Shown here: positions 1-7,786 of the stretch, one piece after another
Numbering within the stretch: position 1 is the stretch's first letter
How the letters are laid out: each line of letters begins with the position of its first letter
Assembly: GCA_937859005.1 (NCBI GenBank)
Contig: CALLYR010000270.1
Coordinates: 1-20,447 of the forward strand
DNA: 20,447 nt
Origin: an uncultured Paracoccus sp.
GTDB lineage: Bacteria > Pseudomonadota > Alphaproteobacteria > Rhodobacterales > Rhodobacteraceae
Reading direction: 5' to 3'
Position numbers and translations under genes: made by a program
Notes under the pieces: model-generated
What the model saw: the letters and a program-made list of their open reading frames with translations, nothing else
Database searches by the model: none
Told to the model about the DNA's origin: nothing

Positions 1-2126
1 AGATGCGACAGCTCGGCCAAGGGCGCCCGGTCGCCGCCCAGCACGACCGCATCGCCGCCGAAGCGACCGACGACCGTCACCGGCACGGTTGCCTGCGCCG
101 CATGTCCCGCCAGCGTCTCGGCATCCGCAGGCGCGCAGGCCAGCAGGTAACGGGCCTGATCCTCGCCAAACAGTTGCGCGATGTCGCCCGTGTCCAGCGT
201 GACGCCCAGACCCGCCGCCTCGGCCATCTCGAAGGCGGCCAGCGCCAGACCCCCGTCCGACAGGTCGGAGGCTGCCCGGATCAGCGCGCGGTTGGCCAGC
301 AGGAAATCGCCGTGCAGCCGTTCTGCGACCAGATCGACATGCGGCGCGTCGCCCGCCTCGATCCCCCAGGCCTCGGCTGCCAGCGCCGACTGGCCCAGAT
401 GGCCGGCGGTCGTGCCGATCACCACGGCCAGATCACCGGGACCGGGGCAGCCCGCGATGATCTCGTCCAGATCGTCGATCAGCCCGACGCCGCCGATGGT
501 GGGCGTGGGCAGGATCGCCTGACCGTCGGTTTCGTTGTAAAGGCTGACATTGCCCGACACGATGGGAAAATCCAGCGCCCGGCAGGCCTGCCCGATCCCC
601 TGGATCGCGCCGACGAACTGGCCCATGATTTCCGGCTTTTCAGGATTGCCGAAGTTCAGGTTGTCGGTCGCCGCCAGCGGCGTCGCTCCCGCGGCGACAA
701 GGTTGCGCCAAGCCTCGGCCACCGCTTGGCGTCCGCCCTGAACGGGGTTGGCCCGGACATAACGGGGCGTCACGTCGCTGGTGAAGGCCAGCGCCTTGCG
801 GGTGCCGTGGACGCGCACGACGCCTGCGCCAAGGCCGGGCTTGCGGATCGTGTCGCCGCCGACCTGGCTGTCATACTGTTCCCAGACCCAGCTTTTGTGG
901 GCATGGTTGGGCGAGCCGATCAGCGTCTTCAGCGCCGCGATGGGGGTGATGTCCGGCAAGGCGGGCATCGGGGCGGCGGCAGGGGTTTCCACCCACGGCC
1001 GGTCGTATTCCGGCGCGCTGGACGACAGCTTGGACAGCGGCAGGTCGGCCCTCACCTCGTTGCCGTGCAGGATCAGGAAGCGGTCCTCGGCGATGGTCTC
1101 GCCGACGATGGCAAAGTCGAGATCCCATTTCTCGAAGATCTCGCGCGCCTCGGCCTCTTTCTCGGGCTTCAGCACCATCAGCATCCGTTCCTGCGATTCC
1201 GACAGCATCATCTCATAGGCCGTCATGGCGGTCTCGCGGGTGGGCACGCGGTCCAGGTCCAGACGGATGCCGAGGCCGCCCTTGTCGCCCATTTCCACCG
1301 CCGAACAGGTCAGGCCCGCCGCGCCCATGTCCTGAATGGAAATCACCGCATCGGTCGCCATCAGTTCAAGGCAGGCTTCCAACAGGCATTTCTCGGTGAA
1401 GGGGTCGCCCGCCTGAACGGTGGGGCGCTTTTCCTCGATGGTGTCGTCGAATTCGGCGCTGGCCATGGTGGCGCCGCCCACGCCGTCGCGGCCGGTCTTG
1501 GCGCCCAGATAGACGACCGGCATCCCCACGCCTGAGGCCGCGGAATAGAAGATGCGGTCGGCCTGCGCCAATCCGGCGGCGAAGGCGTTGACCAGGCAGT
1601 TGCCGTCATAGGCGCGGTGGAAGCGGACCTCGCCACCCACGTTCGGCACGCCGAAGGCGTTGCCATAGGCGCCGATTCCCTCGACCACGCCCTTGACCAG
1701 ATGGGGCGTGCGGGGGTGTTCGGGACGCCCGAAGCTCAGCGCGTCCATCGCGGCGATGGGGCGGGCGCCCATCGTGAAGACGTCGCGCAGGATGCCGCCC
1801 ACGCCGGTCGCGGCGCCCTGATGCGGCTCAATATAGCTGGGGTGGTTGTGGCTTTCCATCTTGAAGACCACCGCCTGCCCGTCGCCGATATCGACCACGC
1901 CCGCGTTTTCGCCCGGACCGCAGATCACCTGCGGGCCGCTGGTCGGCAGCGTGCGCAGCCATTTCTTGGACGATTTGTAGGAGCAATGCTCGTTCCACAT
2001 CGCCGAGAAGATGCCAAGCTCGGTAAAGGTCGGCTCGCGCCCCAGCAGGTCGAGGATGCGCTGGTATTCGTCGGGCTTCAGCCCATGCGCCGCAATCAGG
2101 TCCGGAGTGATGGCGGGGTCGTGCAT
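1..2126 (-). CDS. purL: Phosphoribosylformylglycinamidine synthase subunit PurL (3' end cut by window edge)
   Basis: PurL is the large synthetase subunit of purine biosynthesis. It converts formylglycinamide ribonucleotide to the amidine using ATP and ammonia delivered from the PurQ glutaminase (family knowledge). About 708 codons are visible, starting MHDPAITPDLIAAHGL and remaining open to the left edge. The usual small PurL is 720-740 residues, so only the last few residues should be missing. Seen directly: the N-terminal MWNEHCSYKSS motif with His47, the ESHNHPSYIEPHQGAATGVGG signature near residues 91-110, and the second half-domain repeat with LNFGNPEKPEIM and SGNVSLYNET. The start ATG at 2124-2126 has only a weak GAGG ribosome site upstream, but it gives the N-terminus expected for the family. 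A promoter candidate lies just upstream, separate from the small RNA unit. PurS/PurQ are not in the window. Confidence 0.97.
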   Translation of the reverse strand, partial: MHDPAITPDLIAAHGLKPDEYQRILDLLGREPTFTELGIFSAMWNEHCSYKSSKKWLRTLPTSGPQVICGPGENAGVVDIGDGQAVVFKMESHNHPSYIEPHQGAATGVGGILRDVFTMGARPIAAMDALSFGRPEHPRTPHLVKGVVEGIGAYGNAFGVPNVGGEVRFHRAYDGNCLVNAFAAGLAQADRIFYSAASGVGMPVVYLGAKTGRDGVGGATMASAEFDDTIEEKRPTVQAGDPFTEKCLLEACLELMATDAVISIQDMGAAGLTCSAVEMGDKGGLGIRLDLDRVPTRETAMTAYEMMLSESQERMLMVLKPEKEAEAREIFEKWDLDFAIVGETIAEDRFLILHGNEVRADLPLSKLSSSAPEYDRPWVETPAAAPMPALPDITPIAALKTLIGSPNHAHKSWVWEQYDSQVGGDTIRKPGLGAGVVRVHGTRKALAFTSDVTPRYVRANPVQGGRQAVAEAWRNLVAAGATPLAATDNLNFGNPEKPEIMGQFVGAIQGIGQACRALDFPIVSGNVSLYNETDGQAILPTPTIGGVGLIDDLDEIIAGCPGPGDLAVVIGTTAGHLGQSALAAEAWGIEAGDAPHVDLVAERLHGDFLLANRALIRAASDLSDGGLALAAFEMAEAAGLGVTLDTGDIAQLFGEDQARYLLACAPADAETLAGHAAQATVPVTVVGRFGGDAVVLGGDRAPLAELSH

Positions 2127-2156
2127 GGCTGGCCTCGGCGCTGACAGGATTGGCGT

Positions 2157-2185
2157 CTTGTAGGTCGCCCCGCGCGGCCCTTCAA
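2157..2185 (-). promoter_or_regulatory. Candidate sigma-70 type promoter of purL
   Basis: On the minus strand TTGAAG (2180-2185) and TACAAG (2157-2162) are separated by exactly 17 bp, predicting a start near 2150, about 24 nt before the purL ATG. It lies downstream of the intrinsic terminator at 2223-2249, so purL would need a promoter here. Matches are imperfect, so this is inference. Confidence 0.35.
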
Positions 2186-2222
2186 CTGCCTGCCTGCAGC
2201 GCATTCCGAAAAGCCGGTGCGC

Positions 2223-2249
2223 AAAAAAAAGCCGGGCATGACGCCCGGC
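2223..2249 (-). terminator. Intrinsic terminator on the minus strand
   Basis: Read on the minus strand, a perfect 7-bp stem GCCGGGC/GCCCGGC with a 5-nt loop (2231-2249) is followed directly by eight T residues (2230-2223). This is a textbook Rho-independent terminator. It lies 174 bp beyond the LysR stop codon and ends the candidate small RNA. In the other direction there is no T-tract after the stem. Confidence 0.85.
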
Positions 2250-2305
2250 CCAAGTCCAACAGGGAGGTGAAGAAACGCGCAAGTCGCCTCGCCGCGTTGT
2301 CTTCG
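2223..2305 (-). ncRNA. Candidate trans-acting small RNA with anti-Shine-Dalgarno loop (AbcR-like position)
   Basis: The minus-strand stretch between the LysR regulator and purL has the layout of an Hfq-type small RNA. There is a 5' hairpin (stem 2274-2279 with 2293-2298, AACGCG/CGCGTT, 13-nt loop), then an apparently unpaired segment with ACCTCCCT at 2261-2268, then the terminator hairpin and T8 tail at 2223-2249. ACCTCC is complementary to the Shine-Dalgarno core, as expected for an RNA that blocks translation starts. A 17-bp spaced promoter candidate predicts a start near 2305, giving about 83 nt; the 5' end is uncertain. No convincing ORF fits the segment. In Rhizobiales the AbcR small RNAs lie beside lsrB/vtlR-type LysR genes, and the neighbour here is of that type, so an AbcR-like role (silencing of transporter mRNAs) is a reasonable guess from position, not from an alignment. 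Confidence 0.55.
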
Positions 2306-2311
2306 AGAGAA

Positions 2312-2342
2312 GAGATACGCCGAAACCCCTTGTCACACAAGG
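2312..2342 (-). promoter_or_regulatory. Candidate promoter of the small RNA with overlapping palindrome
   Basis: Minus-strand hexamers TTGTGT (2335-2340) and TATCTC (2312-2317) are 17 bp apart. A perfect palindrome CCTTGT-CAC-ACAAGG (2328-2342) covers the -35 element, and a second one, GCTGCA-GT-TGCAGC, lies just upstream at 2351-2364. Either could be an operator. No regulator can be assigned from sequence alone. Confidence 0.35.
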
Positions 2343-2422
2343 CGAGGGACGCTGCAGTTGCAGCATGACCGCTATGTGTGGTTTGCATGTCACGGTCTTG
2401 GCGCGGCGTTCACAGGGAACGA

Positions 2423-3316
2423 TCATCCTTCCAGGGTGCGCCGTGTCGCCTGGATTTCCTCGATGACGAAATCACGGAATGCTGCGACGCGGCGCGAGGC
2501 CCGCAACTCTTCCGGGAAGGCCAGGAAGACCGGCACCTCGGTCGATTCAATTTCCGGCAGGACCCGGACGAGATGAGGGAAATCAAGGGTCAGGTAATCA
2601 GGCAGGATCCCGATCCCGACGTGGTTCAGCACCGCCTGCAGCACCGCGAAGTAGTTGTTCACCAGCAGGGTCGAGGTCATGTTCTGCGACAGCAGCATCT
2701 GCGCGAGCGCCGCGCCCGAACTGACCTGCGGGGTGTTCGGGCTCTGGCAGATCAAGCGGTGGGGCGCCAGATCCTCGACCCCCGCCGGCCTGCCGGTGCG
2801 GTCCAGATATTCCTGCGAGGCATAAAGCCGCATGCGGATGTTCAGCAGCCGCCGCCGGATCAGGTCGGCCTGGCTGGGCTCCTTCATGCGGATCGCCACA
2901 TCGGCCTCGCGCATGGGAAGGTCCAGCACCCGTTCCTCAAGGATCAGGTCGATCTTGAGATCGGGATAGCGGGCGTAAAGCCTGGCCAGCCGCGGCACCA
3001 GCCAGAAGGTGCCGAAGCCGGTGGTGGTCGTGACCTTCAGCTCGCCGCTGACGTGATCCTCGCTGTCGCGGATACGGGCGGATGTGGTATCCAGCTTGCG
3101 CGCCATGGCTTTGGTTGCATCGAACAGCATCTCGCCCTGTTCGGTCAGGATAAGGCCGCGCGCGTGACGGTGGAACAGGGTGGTATCCAGCGATTCTTCC
3201 AGGCCACGGATCTGCCGGCTGACGGCGGATTGCGACAGGTGCAATACGTCCCCTGCATGGGTCAGGCTGCCCGCCTCGGCCACTGCGTGGAAAATCCGCA
3301 GCTTGTCCCAGTCCAT
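2423..3316 (-). CDS. LysR-family transcriptional regulator, LsrB/VtlR-like
   Basis: A 297-residue LysR-type regulator, full length for the family. Residues 1-60 form the winged helix-turn-helix: DWDKLRIFHAVAEAG, then THAGDVLHLSQSAVSRQI, then LFHRHARGLILTEQG. This wording is close to what I recall of rhizobial LsrB and Brucella VtlR, which control envelope, stress and small-RNA genes. From about residue 90 the co-inducer-binding domain follows (GELKVTTTTGFGTFWLVPRL ... GIGILPDYL). Only one cysteine is present (Cys190), so a redox switch through an intramolecular disulfide, as discussed for LsrB, is not possible here. The ATG at 3316 has an AGGAG site with a 6-nt spacer. The gene is divergent from the oxidoreductase and may regulate it, itself and the adjacent small RNA; this is inferred from position. 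Confidence 0.9.
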   Translation of the reverse strand: MDWDKLRIFHAVAEAGSLTHAGDVLHLSQSAVSRQIRGLEESLDTTLFHRHARGLILTEQGEMLFDATKAMARKLDTTSARIRDSEDHVSGELKVTTTTGFGTFWLVPRLARLYARYPDLKIDLILEERVLDLPMREADVAIRMKEPSQADLIRRRLLNIRMRLYASQEYLDRTGRPAGVEDLAPHRLICQSPNTPQVSSGAALAQMLLSQNMTSTLLVNNYFAVLQAVLNHVGIGILPDYLTLDFPHLVRVLPEIESTEVPVFLAFPEELRASRRVAAFRDFVIEEIQATRRTLEG

Positions 3317-3367
3317 TCGGTTCTCCTGCCATACAGCCAGCGAAGGCTAGCCTTGCGTTCGGTGCAA

Positions 3368-3395
3368 CTCATACAGACATCACTGCTGACAACAA
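3368..3395 (-). promoter_or_regulatory. Candidate promoter of the LysR gene
   Basis: Minus-strand TTGTTG (3390-3395) and TATGAG (3368-3373) are 16 bp apart, about 50 nt upstream of the regulator ATG. The inverted repeat at 3407-3423 would then lie roughly 45-60 bp upstream of the start, a usual autoregulatory position for LysR proteins. Weak match, low certainty. Confidence 0.3.
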
Positions 3396-3400
3396 AACGC

Positions 3401-3429
3401 TTTATCGGTCAACCTTTCTGACCTATAAT
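3401..3429 (+). promoter_or_regulatory. Promoter of the oxidoreductase gene with an inverted-repeat operator in its spacer
   Basis: A perfect -10 hexamer TATAAT occupies 3424-3429, 25 nt before the start codon. A weak -35 (TTTATC, 3401-3406) lies at 17 bp spacing. The spacer consists exactly of the perfect inverted repeat GGTCA-ACCTTTC-TGACC (3407-3423). This contains T-N11-A (T3409 to A3421), the LysR-type box. A protein bound here would be expected to block or remodel the promoter. The divergent LysR protein is the obvious candidate, but direct evidence is lacking. Confidence 0.55.
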
Positions 3430-3454
3430 CGCTGCAAGTTGCGGGAGGAGCGAC

Positions 3455-6400
3455 ATGACTGTTCAGGATATCACCCTGGCCGACCGGTTCGATCTGTCGA
3501 AGCACCACGTCCTGCTGAACGGGACGCAGGCGCTGGTGCGCCTGATGCTGATGCAGGCGGCGCGTGACAAGGCGGCGGGGCTGAACACGGCGGGCTTCGT
3601 CACCGGCTATCGCGGCAGCCCGCTGGGCGGCGTCGATCTGCAGATGATGAAGTCGAAGAAGCTGCTGGAACCTGCCAACATCCTGTTCCAGCCGGGCCTG
3701 AACGAGGATCTGGCCGCGACCGCCATCTGGGGCAGCCAGCAGGCCGAGCTGCGCGGCGAAGGCAAATACGACGGCGTGTTTGCGCTGTGGTATGGCAAGG
3801 GGCCGGGGGTGGACCGTTCCGGCGACGTGATGCGGCATGGCAACATGGCCGGGTCGTCCAGACATGGCGGGGTCGTCATGGCGATGGGCGACGACCACAC
3901 CGGCGAAAGCTCGACCGTGCTGCACCAGTCCGACTGGGCGATGGTGGACGCCTATATCCCCGTCCTGTCGCCCGCGGGTGTGCAGGAGATCCTGGACTTC
4001 GGCCTTTACGGCTGGGCGCTGAGCCGCTTTGCAGGCGTCTGGACGGGTCTCAAGACCATGAAGGACACGGTCGAGGCGACCAGCGTCGTGGACGGCGATC
4101 CCTTCCGCATGAACTTCGTGACGCCCGACGACTTCGCGATGCCCGAAGGCGGGCTGAACATCCGCCTGGGCGACACGCCGGTCGCGCAGGAAGCGCGGAT
4201 GATCGACTACAAGCGCTTCGCGGCCGAAGCCTTTGCCCGCGCGAACCGCATCGACCGCCGCGTCTGGGGCAAGCCCGGCGCCAGGATCGGCATCTGCGCC
4301 GCCGGCAAGAACTGGCTGGACGTGGTTCATGCCCTGTCCCTGCTGGGGCTGGACCAGGCCGAAGCCGAGCGGCTGGGCATCACCACCTACAAGATCGGCC
4401 AGACCTTTCCGCTGGACATGACCAGCTTCCATGAATGGGCCGAAGGCCTGGACCTCATCATCGTGGTCGAGGAAAAGCGCAAGCTGATCGAGGTGCAGGT
4501 CAAGGAGGCGATCTTCGACGACCGCCGCGGCCGCCGCGTCTATGGCTGGCACAAGGGCGACAGCTGGGAACATGGCCGCCGGATCGAACTGTTCCCGACC
4601 CGCTATGCGCTGGACCCGGTGCTGATTGCGCAGCGGCTGGGCGACATCCTGATCGAGGAAGGCCGCCGCACCGACCGGCTGGAATCCGCGATGACGCGGC
4701 TGGCCGAGACGCGCCGCAACGACAATGCGCCCGAGATCGCGGTGCGCACACCGTGGTTCTGTTCGGGCTGTCCGCACAACAGTTCGACCAAGGTGCCCGA
4801 GGGCAGCCGCGCCTATGCCGGGATCGGCTGCCACTATATGGTCCAGTGGATGGACCGCGAAACCACCGGCTTCACCCAGATGGGCGGCGAGGGTGCGAAC
4901 TGGGTCGGCGAGGCGCCATTTTCCAAAAGACCCCATGTGTTCCAGAACCTTGGCGACGGAACCTATAACCATTCCGGCTCGCTCGCGATCCGCGCGGCCA
5001 AGGCCGCGGGCACCAATATCACCTACAAGATCCTCTTTAACGACGCCGTCGCCATGACCGGTGGCCAGCCGAACGAGGGCGGACTGACCGCCCAGCAGAT
5101 CGTGCGCGAGTTGCAGGCGATGGGCGTGCCGACCACCGTCGTCTATGACGAAAAGGAGGAGATCGACCGCAACCAGTTCCCGTCGGGCCTGCGGTTCGAG
5201 GAACGCGAGAGCATGATGGCCGTTCAGCGCGAACTGGCCCAGGTGCCGGGCGTGACCGCCATCGTCTATGTCCAGACCTGCGCCGCCGAAAAGCGCCGCC
5301 GCAGGAAAAAGGGCGCCTTTCCCGACCCCGACCGCCGCATCTGGATCAACCCCGAGGTCTGCGAGGCCTGCGGCGATTGTTCGGTGCAGTCGAACTGCGT
5401 CAGCGTGGTGCCCTTCGACACCAGGCTGGGCCGCAAGCGCGCCATCGACCAGTCGTCGTGCAACAAGGATTACAGCTGCGTCAAAGGCTTCTGCCCCAGT
5501 TTTGTCAGCGTTTCGGGCGGCAAGCTGCGCAAGCCCGCCGCCGAGGCGCTGCACCTGCCCGACCTGCCCACGCCCGCGCTGCCCGCGATCCACGGCACGC
5601 ATAATATTGTCATCACAGGCGTCGGCGGCACCGGCGTCGTGACGATCGGTGCGGTGCTGGCGCAGGCGGCGCAACTGGACGGCAAGGGCGCGGGGATGAT
5701 GGAGATGGCGGGCCTTGCCCAGAAGGGCGGCGCGGTCCACATCCACCTGCGACTGGCGAACGCGCCCGAGGACATCAGCGCCATCCGTGTCGCCGTGGGC
5801 GAGGCCGACGCGGTGATCGGCGGCGATCTGGTCGTGACTGCCGGGGCGAAGACCGTCGGCCTGATGACCAACGGCCGCACCGGCGCGGTGGTCAACGACC
5901 ACGAGATCATCACCGGCGAGTTTACCCGCAACCGCAACTTCCATGTGCCGTCCGACCGGCTGAAGCTGTCGCTGCAGGCGCGGCTGGGCGAGCGGGTCGG
6001 GTTCCTCGACGCGTCCAAGCTGGCAGAGCGCTATCTGGGCGATTCGATCTATTCCAACATGCTGGTGACGGGCACCGCCTGGCAGATGGGGCTGATCCCG
6101 CTGTCCGAGGCCGCGATCCTGCGCGCGATCGAGCTGAACGGCGCCAAGGCCGAGGAGAACAAGCGCGCCTTCCACATCGGCCGCTGGGCGGTGCTGTTCC
6201 CCGAACAGGCCCAGCCCACGCCGGTGGTGCAGCAGATGTTCGACCCCGTCGCCTATCGCGGGAACCGGCTGGTCGGCTATCAGGGCGAGCGGCTGAAGCG
6301 GCGCTTTCTGAAGCTGGTCGAGACGGCGCCGCCGGAGCTGCGCGAGACGGTGGCCGAAAGCTATTACCGGCTGCTGGCGATCAAGGACGAATACGAGGTC

Positions 6401-6865
6401 GCGCGCCTGCACCTGACCACCGTGGAAGGGGTGGCCCGCAGCTTTGACGGCGACACGAAGCTGACCTTTCACCTTGCGCCCCCCTTCATGGGCGGCAAGG
6501 ACGCGGACGGGCGGCCGAAAAAACGCGAGTTCGGCGCGTGGATGCTGCCGGTGTTCCGGGGCCTTGCCGCGATGCGGGGCCTGCGCGGCACGCCGCTGGA
6601 CGTCTTTGGCTGGCAGGGCGAGCGCAGGCGCGAACGCGCCATGATCGCGGCCTATGAGCGTGACATGGCCGAGGTGCTGCCCAACGTCACCCCCGCCACG
6701 ATGGAGATCGCCCGCGAACTCGCGGCCCTGCCGCAGCAGATCCGGGGTTACGGCTTCATCAAGGATGCGGCGGCCGACAAGGCGCAGGCGCGGCACGACG
6801 AACTGATGGCGGCCTTCCGCGCCGGCGGCTGGCCTGTGCCGGAACATCGCATCGCCGCCGAGTGA
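3455..6865 (+). CDS. Indolepyruvate:ferredoxin oxidoreductase, fused alpha/beta polypeptide
   Basis: This 1136-residue enzyme oxidatively decarboxylates aryl-pyruvates (indolepyruvate, phenylpyruvate) with CoA and a ferredoxin-type acceptor, in aromatic amino acid catabolism (family knowledge). The N-terminal 2-oxoacid oxidoreductase domain contains GFVTGYRGSPLGGVDLQM. FCSGCPHNSS near residue 435 and the GDGTYNHSG ... NDAVAMTGGQ region near residue 500 belong to the thiamine-diphosphate part. Two cysteine groups lie near residues 635-680 (CEACGDCSVQSNC, then CNKDYSCVKGFC), matching an iron-sulfur module. The IorB-like gamma domain begins with NIVITGVGGTGVVT near residue 716. A C-terminal extension (about 935-1136, DUF6537 type) completes the fused aerobic form. 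The ATG at 3455 follows GGAGGAG with a 4-nt gap. The gene is monocistronic or loosely linked to murI. All key motifs are intact. Confidence 0.95.
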   Translation: MTVQDITLADRFDLSKHHVLLNGTQALVRLMLMQAARDKAAGLNTAGFVTGYRGSPLGGVDLQMMKSKKLLEPANILFQPGLNEDLAATAIWGSQQAELRGEGKYDGVFALWYGKGPGVDRSGDVMRHGNMAGSSRHGGVVMAMGDDHTGESSTVLHQSDWAMVDAYIPVLSPAGVQEILDFGLYGWALSRFAGVWTGLKTMKDTVEATSVVDGDPFRMNFVTPDDFAMPEGGLNIRLGDTPVAQEARMIDYKRFAAEAFARANRIDRRVWGKPGARIGICAAGKNWLDVVHALSLLGLDQAEAERLGITTYKIGQTFPLDMTSFHEWAEGLDLIIVVEEKRKLIEVQVKEAIFDDRRGRRVYGWHKGDSWEHGRRIELFPTRYALDPVLIAQRLGDILIEEGRRTDRLESAMTRLAETRRNDNAPEIAVRTPWFCSGCPHNSSTKVPEGSRAYAGIGCHYMVQWMDRETTGFTQMGGEGANWVGEAPFSKRPHVFQNLGDGTYNHSGSLAIRAAKAAGTNITYKILFNDAVAMTGGQPNEGGLTAQQIVRELQAMGVPTTVVYDEKEEIDRNQFPSGLRFEERESMMAVQRELAQVPGVTAIVYVQTCAAEKRRRRKKGAFPDPDRRIWINPEVCEACGDCSVQSNCVSVVPFDTRLGRKRAIDQSSCNKDYSCVKGFCPSFVSVSGGKLRKPAAEALHLPDLPTPALPAIHGTHNIVITGVGGTGVVTIGAVLAQAAQLDGKGAGMMEMAGLAQKGGAVHIHLRLANAPEDISAIRVAVGEADAVIGGDLVVTAGAKTVGLMTNGRTGAVVNDHEIITGEFTRNRNFHVPSDRLKLSLQARLGERVGFLDASKLAERYLGDSIYSNMLVTGTAWQMGLIPLSEAAILRAIELNGAKAEENKRAFHIGRWAVLFPEQAQPTPVVQQMFDPVAYRGNRLVGYQGERLKRRFLKLVETAPPELRETVAESYYRLLAIKDEYEVARLHLTTVEGVARSFDGDTKLTFHLAPPFMGGKDADGRPKKREFGAWMLPVFRGLAAMRGLRGTPLDVFGWQGERRRERAMIAAYERDMAEVLPNVTPATMEIARELAALPQQIRGYGFIKDAAADKAQARHDELMAAFRAGGWPVPEHRIAAE

Positions 6866-6873
6866 CCGAACGG

Positions 6874-6917
6874 CGGGCCGGATGCCGCGACTGACCGAAG
6901 TCATGGCATTCGGCCCG
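6874..6917 (+). other. Long stem-loop between the oxidoreductase and murI
   Basis: A 13-bp stem (6874-6886 with 6905-6917, CGGGCCGGATGCC against GGCATTCGGCCCG, one G-U pair) encloses an inner 4-bp stem GACT/AGTC with a 6-nt loop. A second small hairpin GCGCTT/AAGCGC follows at 6922-6935. Neither has a T-tract, so intrinsic termination is doubtful. It may stabilise the upstream mRNA end, act with Rho, or structure the murI leader. Confidence 0.6.
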
Positions 6918-6955
6918 TCCCGCGCTTACAAGCGCCGAAACTGCAGGAGGTGCGC

Positions 6956-7768
6956 ATGGCGGTGGGCGTGTTCGATTCGGGTCTTGGCGGGCTGACGGTC
7001 CAGCAGGCCATCGCCGCACGGATGCCGGACCTGCCGCTGGTCTATCTGGGCGACAATGCCCATGCGCCCTATGGCGTCAGGACGGCGGACGACATCTTCG
7101 GCCTGACCTGCCGGGCCGTGGAACGGCTGTGGGACGAAGGCTGCGACCTGGTGATCCTGGCCTGCAACACCGCCAGCGCCGCCGCCCTGCGCCGGATGCA
7201 GGAAAGCTGGATTCCTGCGGACAAGCGGGTGCTGGGCGTCTTCGTCCCGCTGATCGAGGCGCTGACCGAACGGCACTGGGGCGACAACAGCCCGCCCCGC
7301 GAGGTCGAGGTCAAGCACGTCGCCCTGTTCGCCACCCCCGCGACCGTCGCCAGCCGCGCGTTCCAGCGGGAACTCGCGTTCCGCGCCATCGGCGTCGATG
7401 TCGAGGCCCAGCCCTGCGGCGGCGTGGTCGATGCGATCGAGGACGGGGACGAGATGCTGGCCGAGGCGCTGGTGAAAAGCCATGTCGAGGCGCTGTTGCG
7501 CCGGATGCCGCATCCGCAGGCCGCGGTCCTGGGCTGTACCCACTATCCGCTGATGGAGCGCGCCTTCCAGACGGCGCTGGGGTCGCAGGTCAAGGTTTTT
7601 TCGCAGGCGGCCCTCGTCGCCGAAAGCCTTGAGGACTATCTGAACCGCAGACCGCAGTTCCGTGGGGCTGGCAAGGAATCGAAGTTCCTGACCACGGGGA
7701 ACCCTGCGCGGGTATCGGCGAGGGCGACCCAGTTCCTGCGCCGCCCCGTTACCTTTGAATCTGCCTGA
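6956..7768 (+). CDS. murI: Glutamate racemase
   Basis: MurI interconverts L- and D-glutamate in the cytoplasm and supplies D-Glu for peptidoglycan precursors. The 270-residue product has the expected length. The two catalytic cysteines are in the standard settings: Cys70 in LACNTAS and Cys194 in LGCTHYPL. The N-terminal VFDSGLGGL with Asp7 and the YLGDNAHAPYG substrate loop are also intact. The ATG at 6956 is chosen because AGGAGG at 6945-6950 sits 5 nt upstream; an in-frame GTG at 6950 overlaps that site and is unlikely. An insertion-like stretch around residues 107-118 (HWGDNSPPREVE) may be a lineage loop. ccmE follows after 18 bp and is probably co-transcribed, although the functions are unrelated. 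Confidence 0.96.
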   Translation: MAVGVFDSGLGGLTVQQAIAARMPDLPLVYLGDNAHAPYGVRTADDIFGLTCRAVERLWDEGCDLVILACNTASAAALRRMQESWIPADKRVLGVFVPLIEALTERHWGDNSPPREVEVKHVALFATPATVASRAFQRELAFRAIGVDVEAQPCGGVVDAIEDGDEMLAEALVKSHVEALLRRMPHPQAAVLGCTHYPLMERAFQTALGSQVKVFSQAALVAESLEDYLNRRPQFRGAGKESKFLTTGNPARVSARATQFLRRPVTFESA

Positions 7769-7786
7769 CATGACCGAGGCAAGACC

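Noticed and set aside
3..1535. A 510-codon plus-strand open frame opposite purL
   Set aside because: Shadow frame: low-complexity composition, and purL on the minus strand shows all family motifs across the same stretch.
2261..2366. Plus-strand AGGGAGGTG as a ribosome site for a small ORF (TTG at 2298, 23 codons)
   Set aside because: Spacing to any start codon is too long, and the motif is better explained as the complement of the anti-SD segment of the minus-strand small RNA.
2182..2388. A 68-codon minus-strand open frame between the LysR gene and purL
   Set aside because: It runs straight through the intrinsic terminator, has no ribosome site, and has a composition without protein features.
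3380..6904. A 1174-codon open frame on the minus strand opposite the oxidoreductase
   Set aside because: It is rich in Arg, His, Gln and Ala with no recognisable domain. It mirrors the codon pattern of the true plus-strand gene, as expected for antisense frames in GC-rich DNA.
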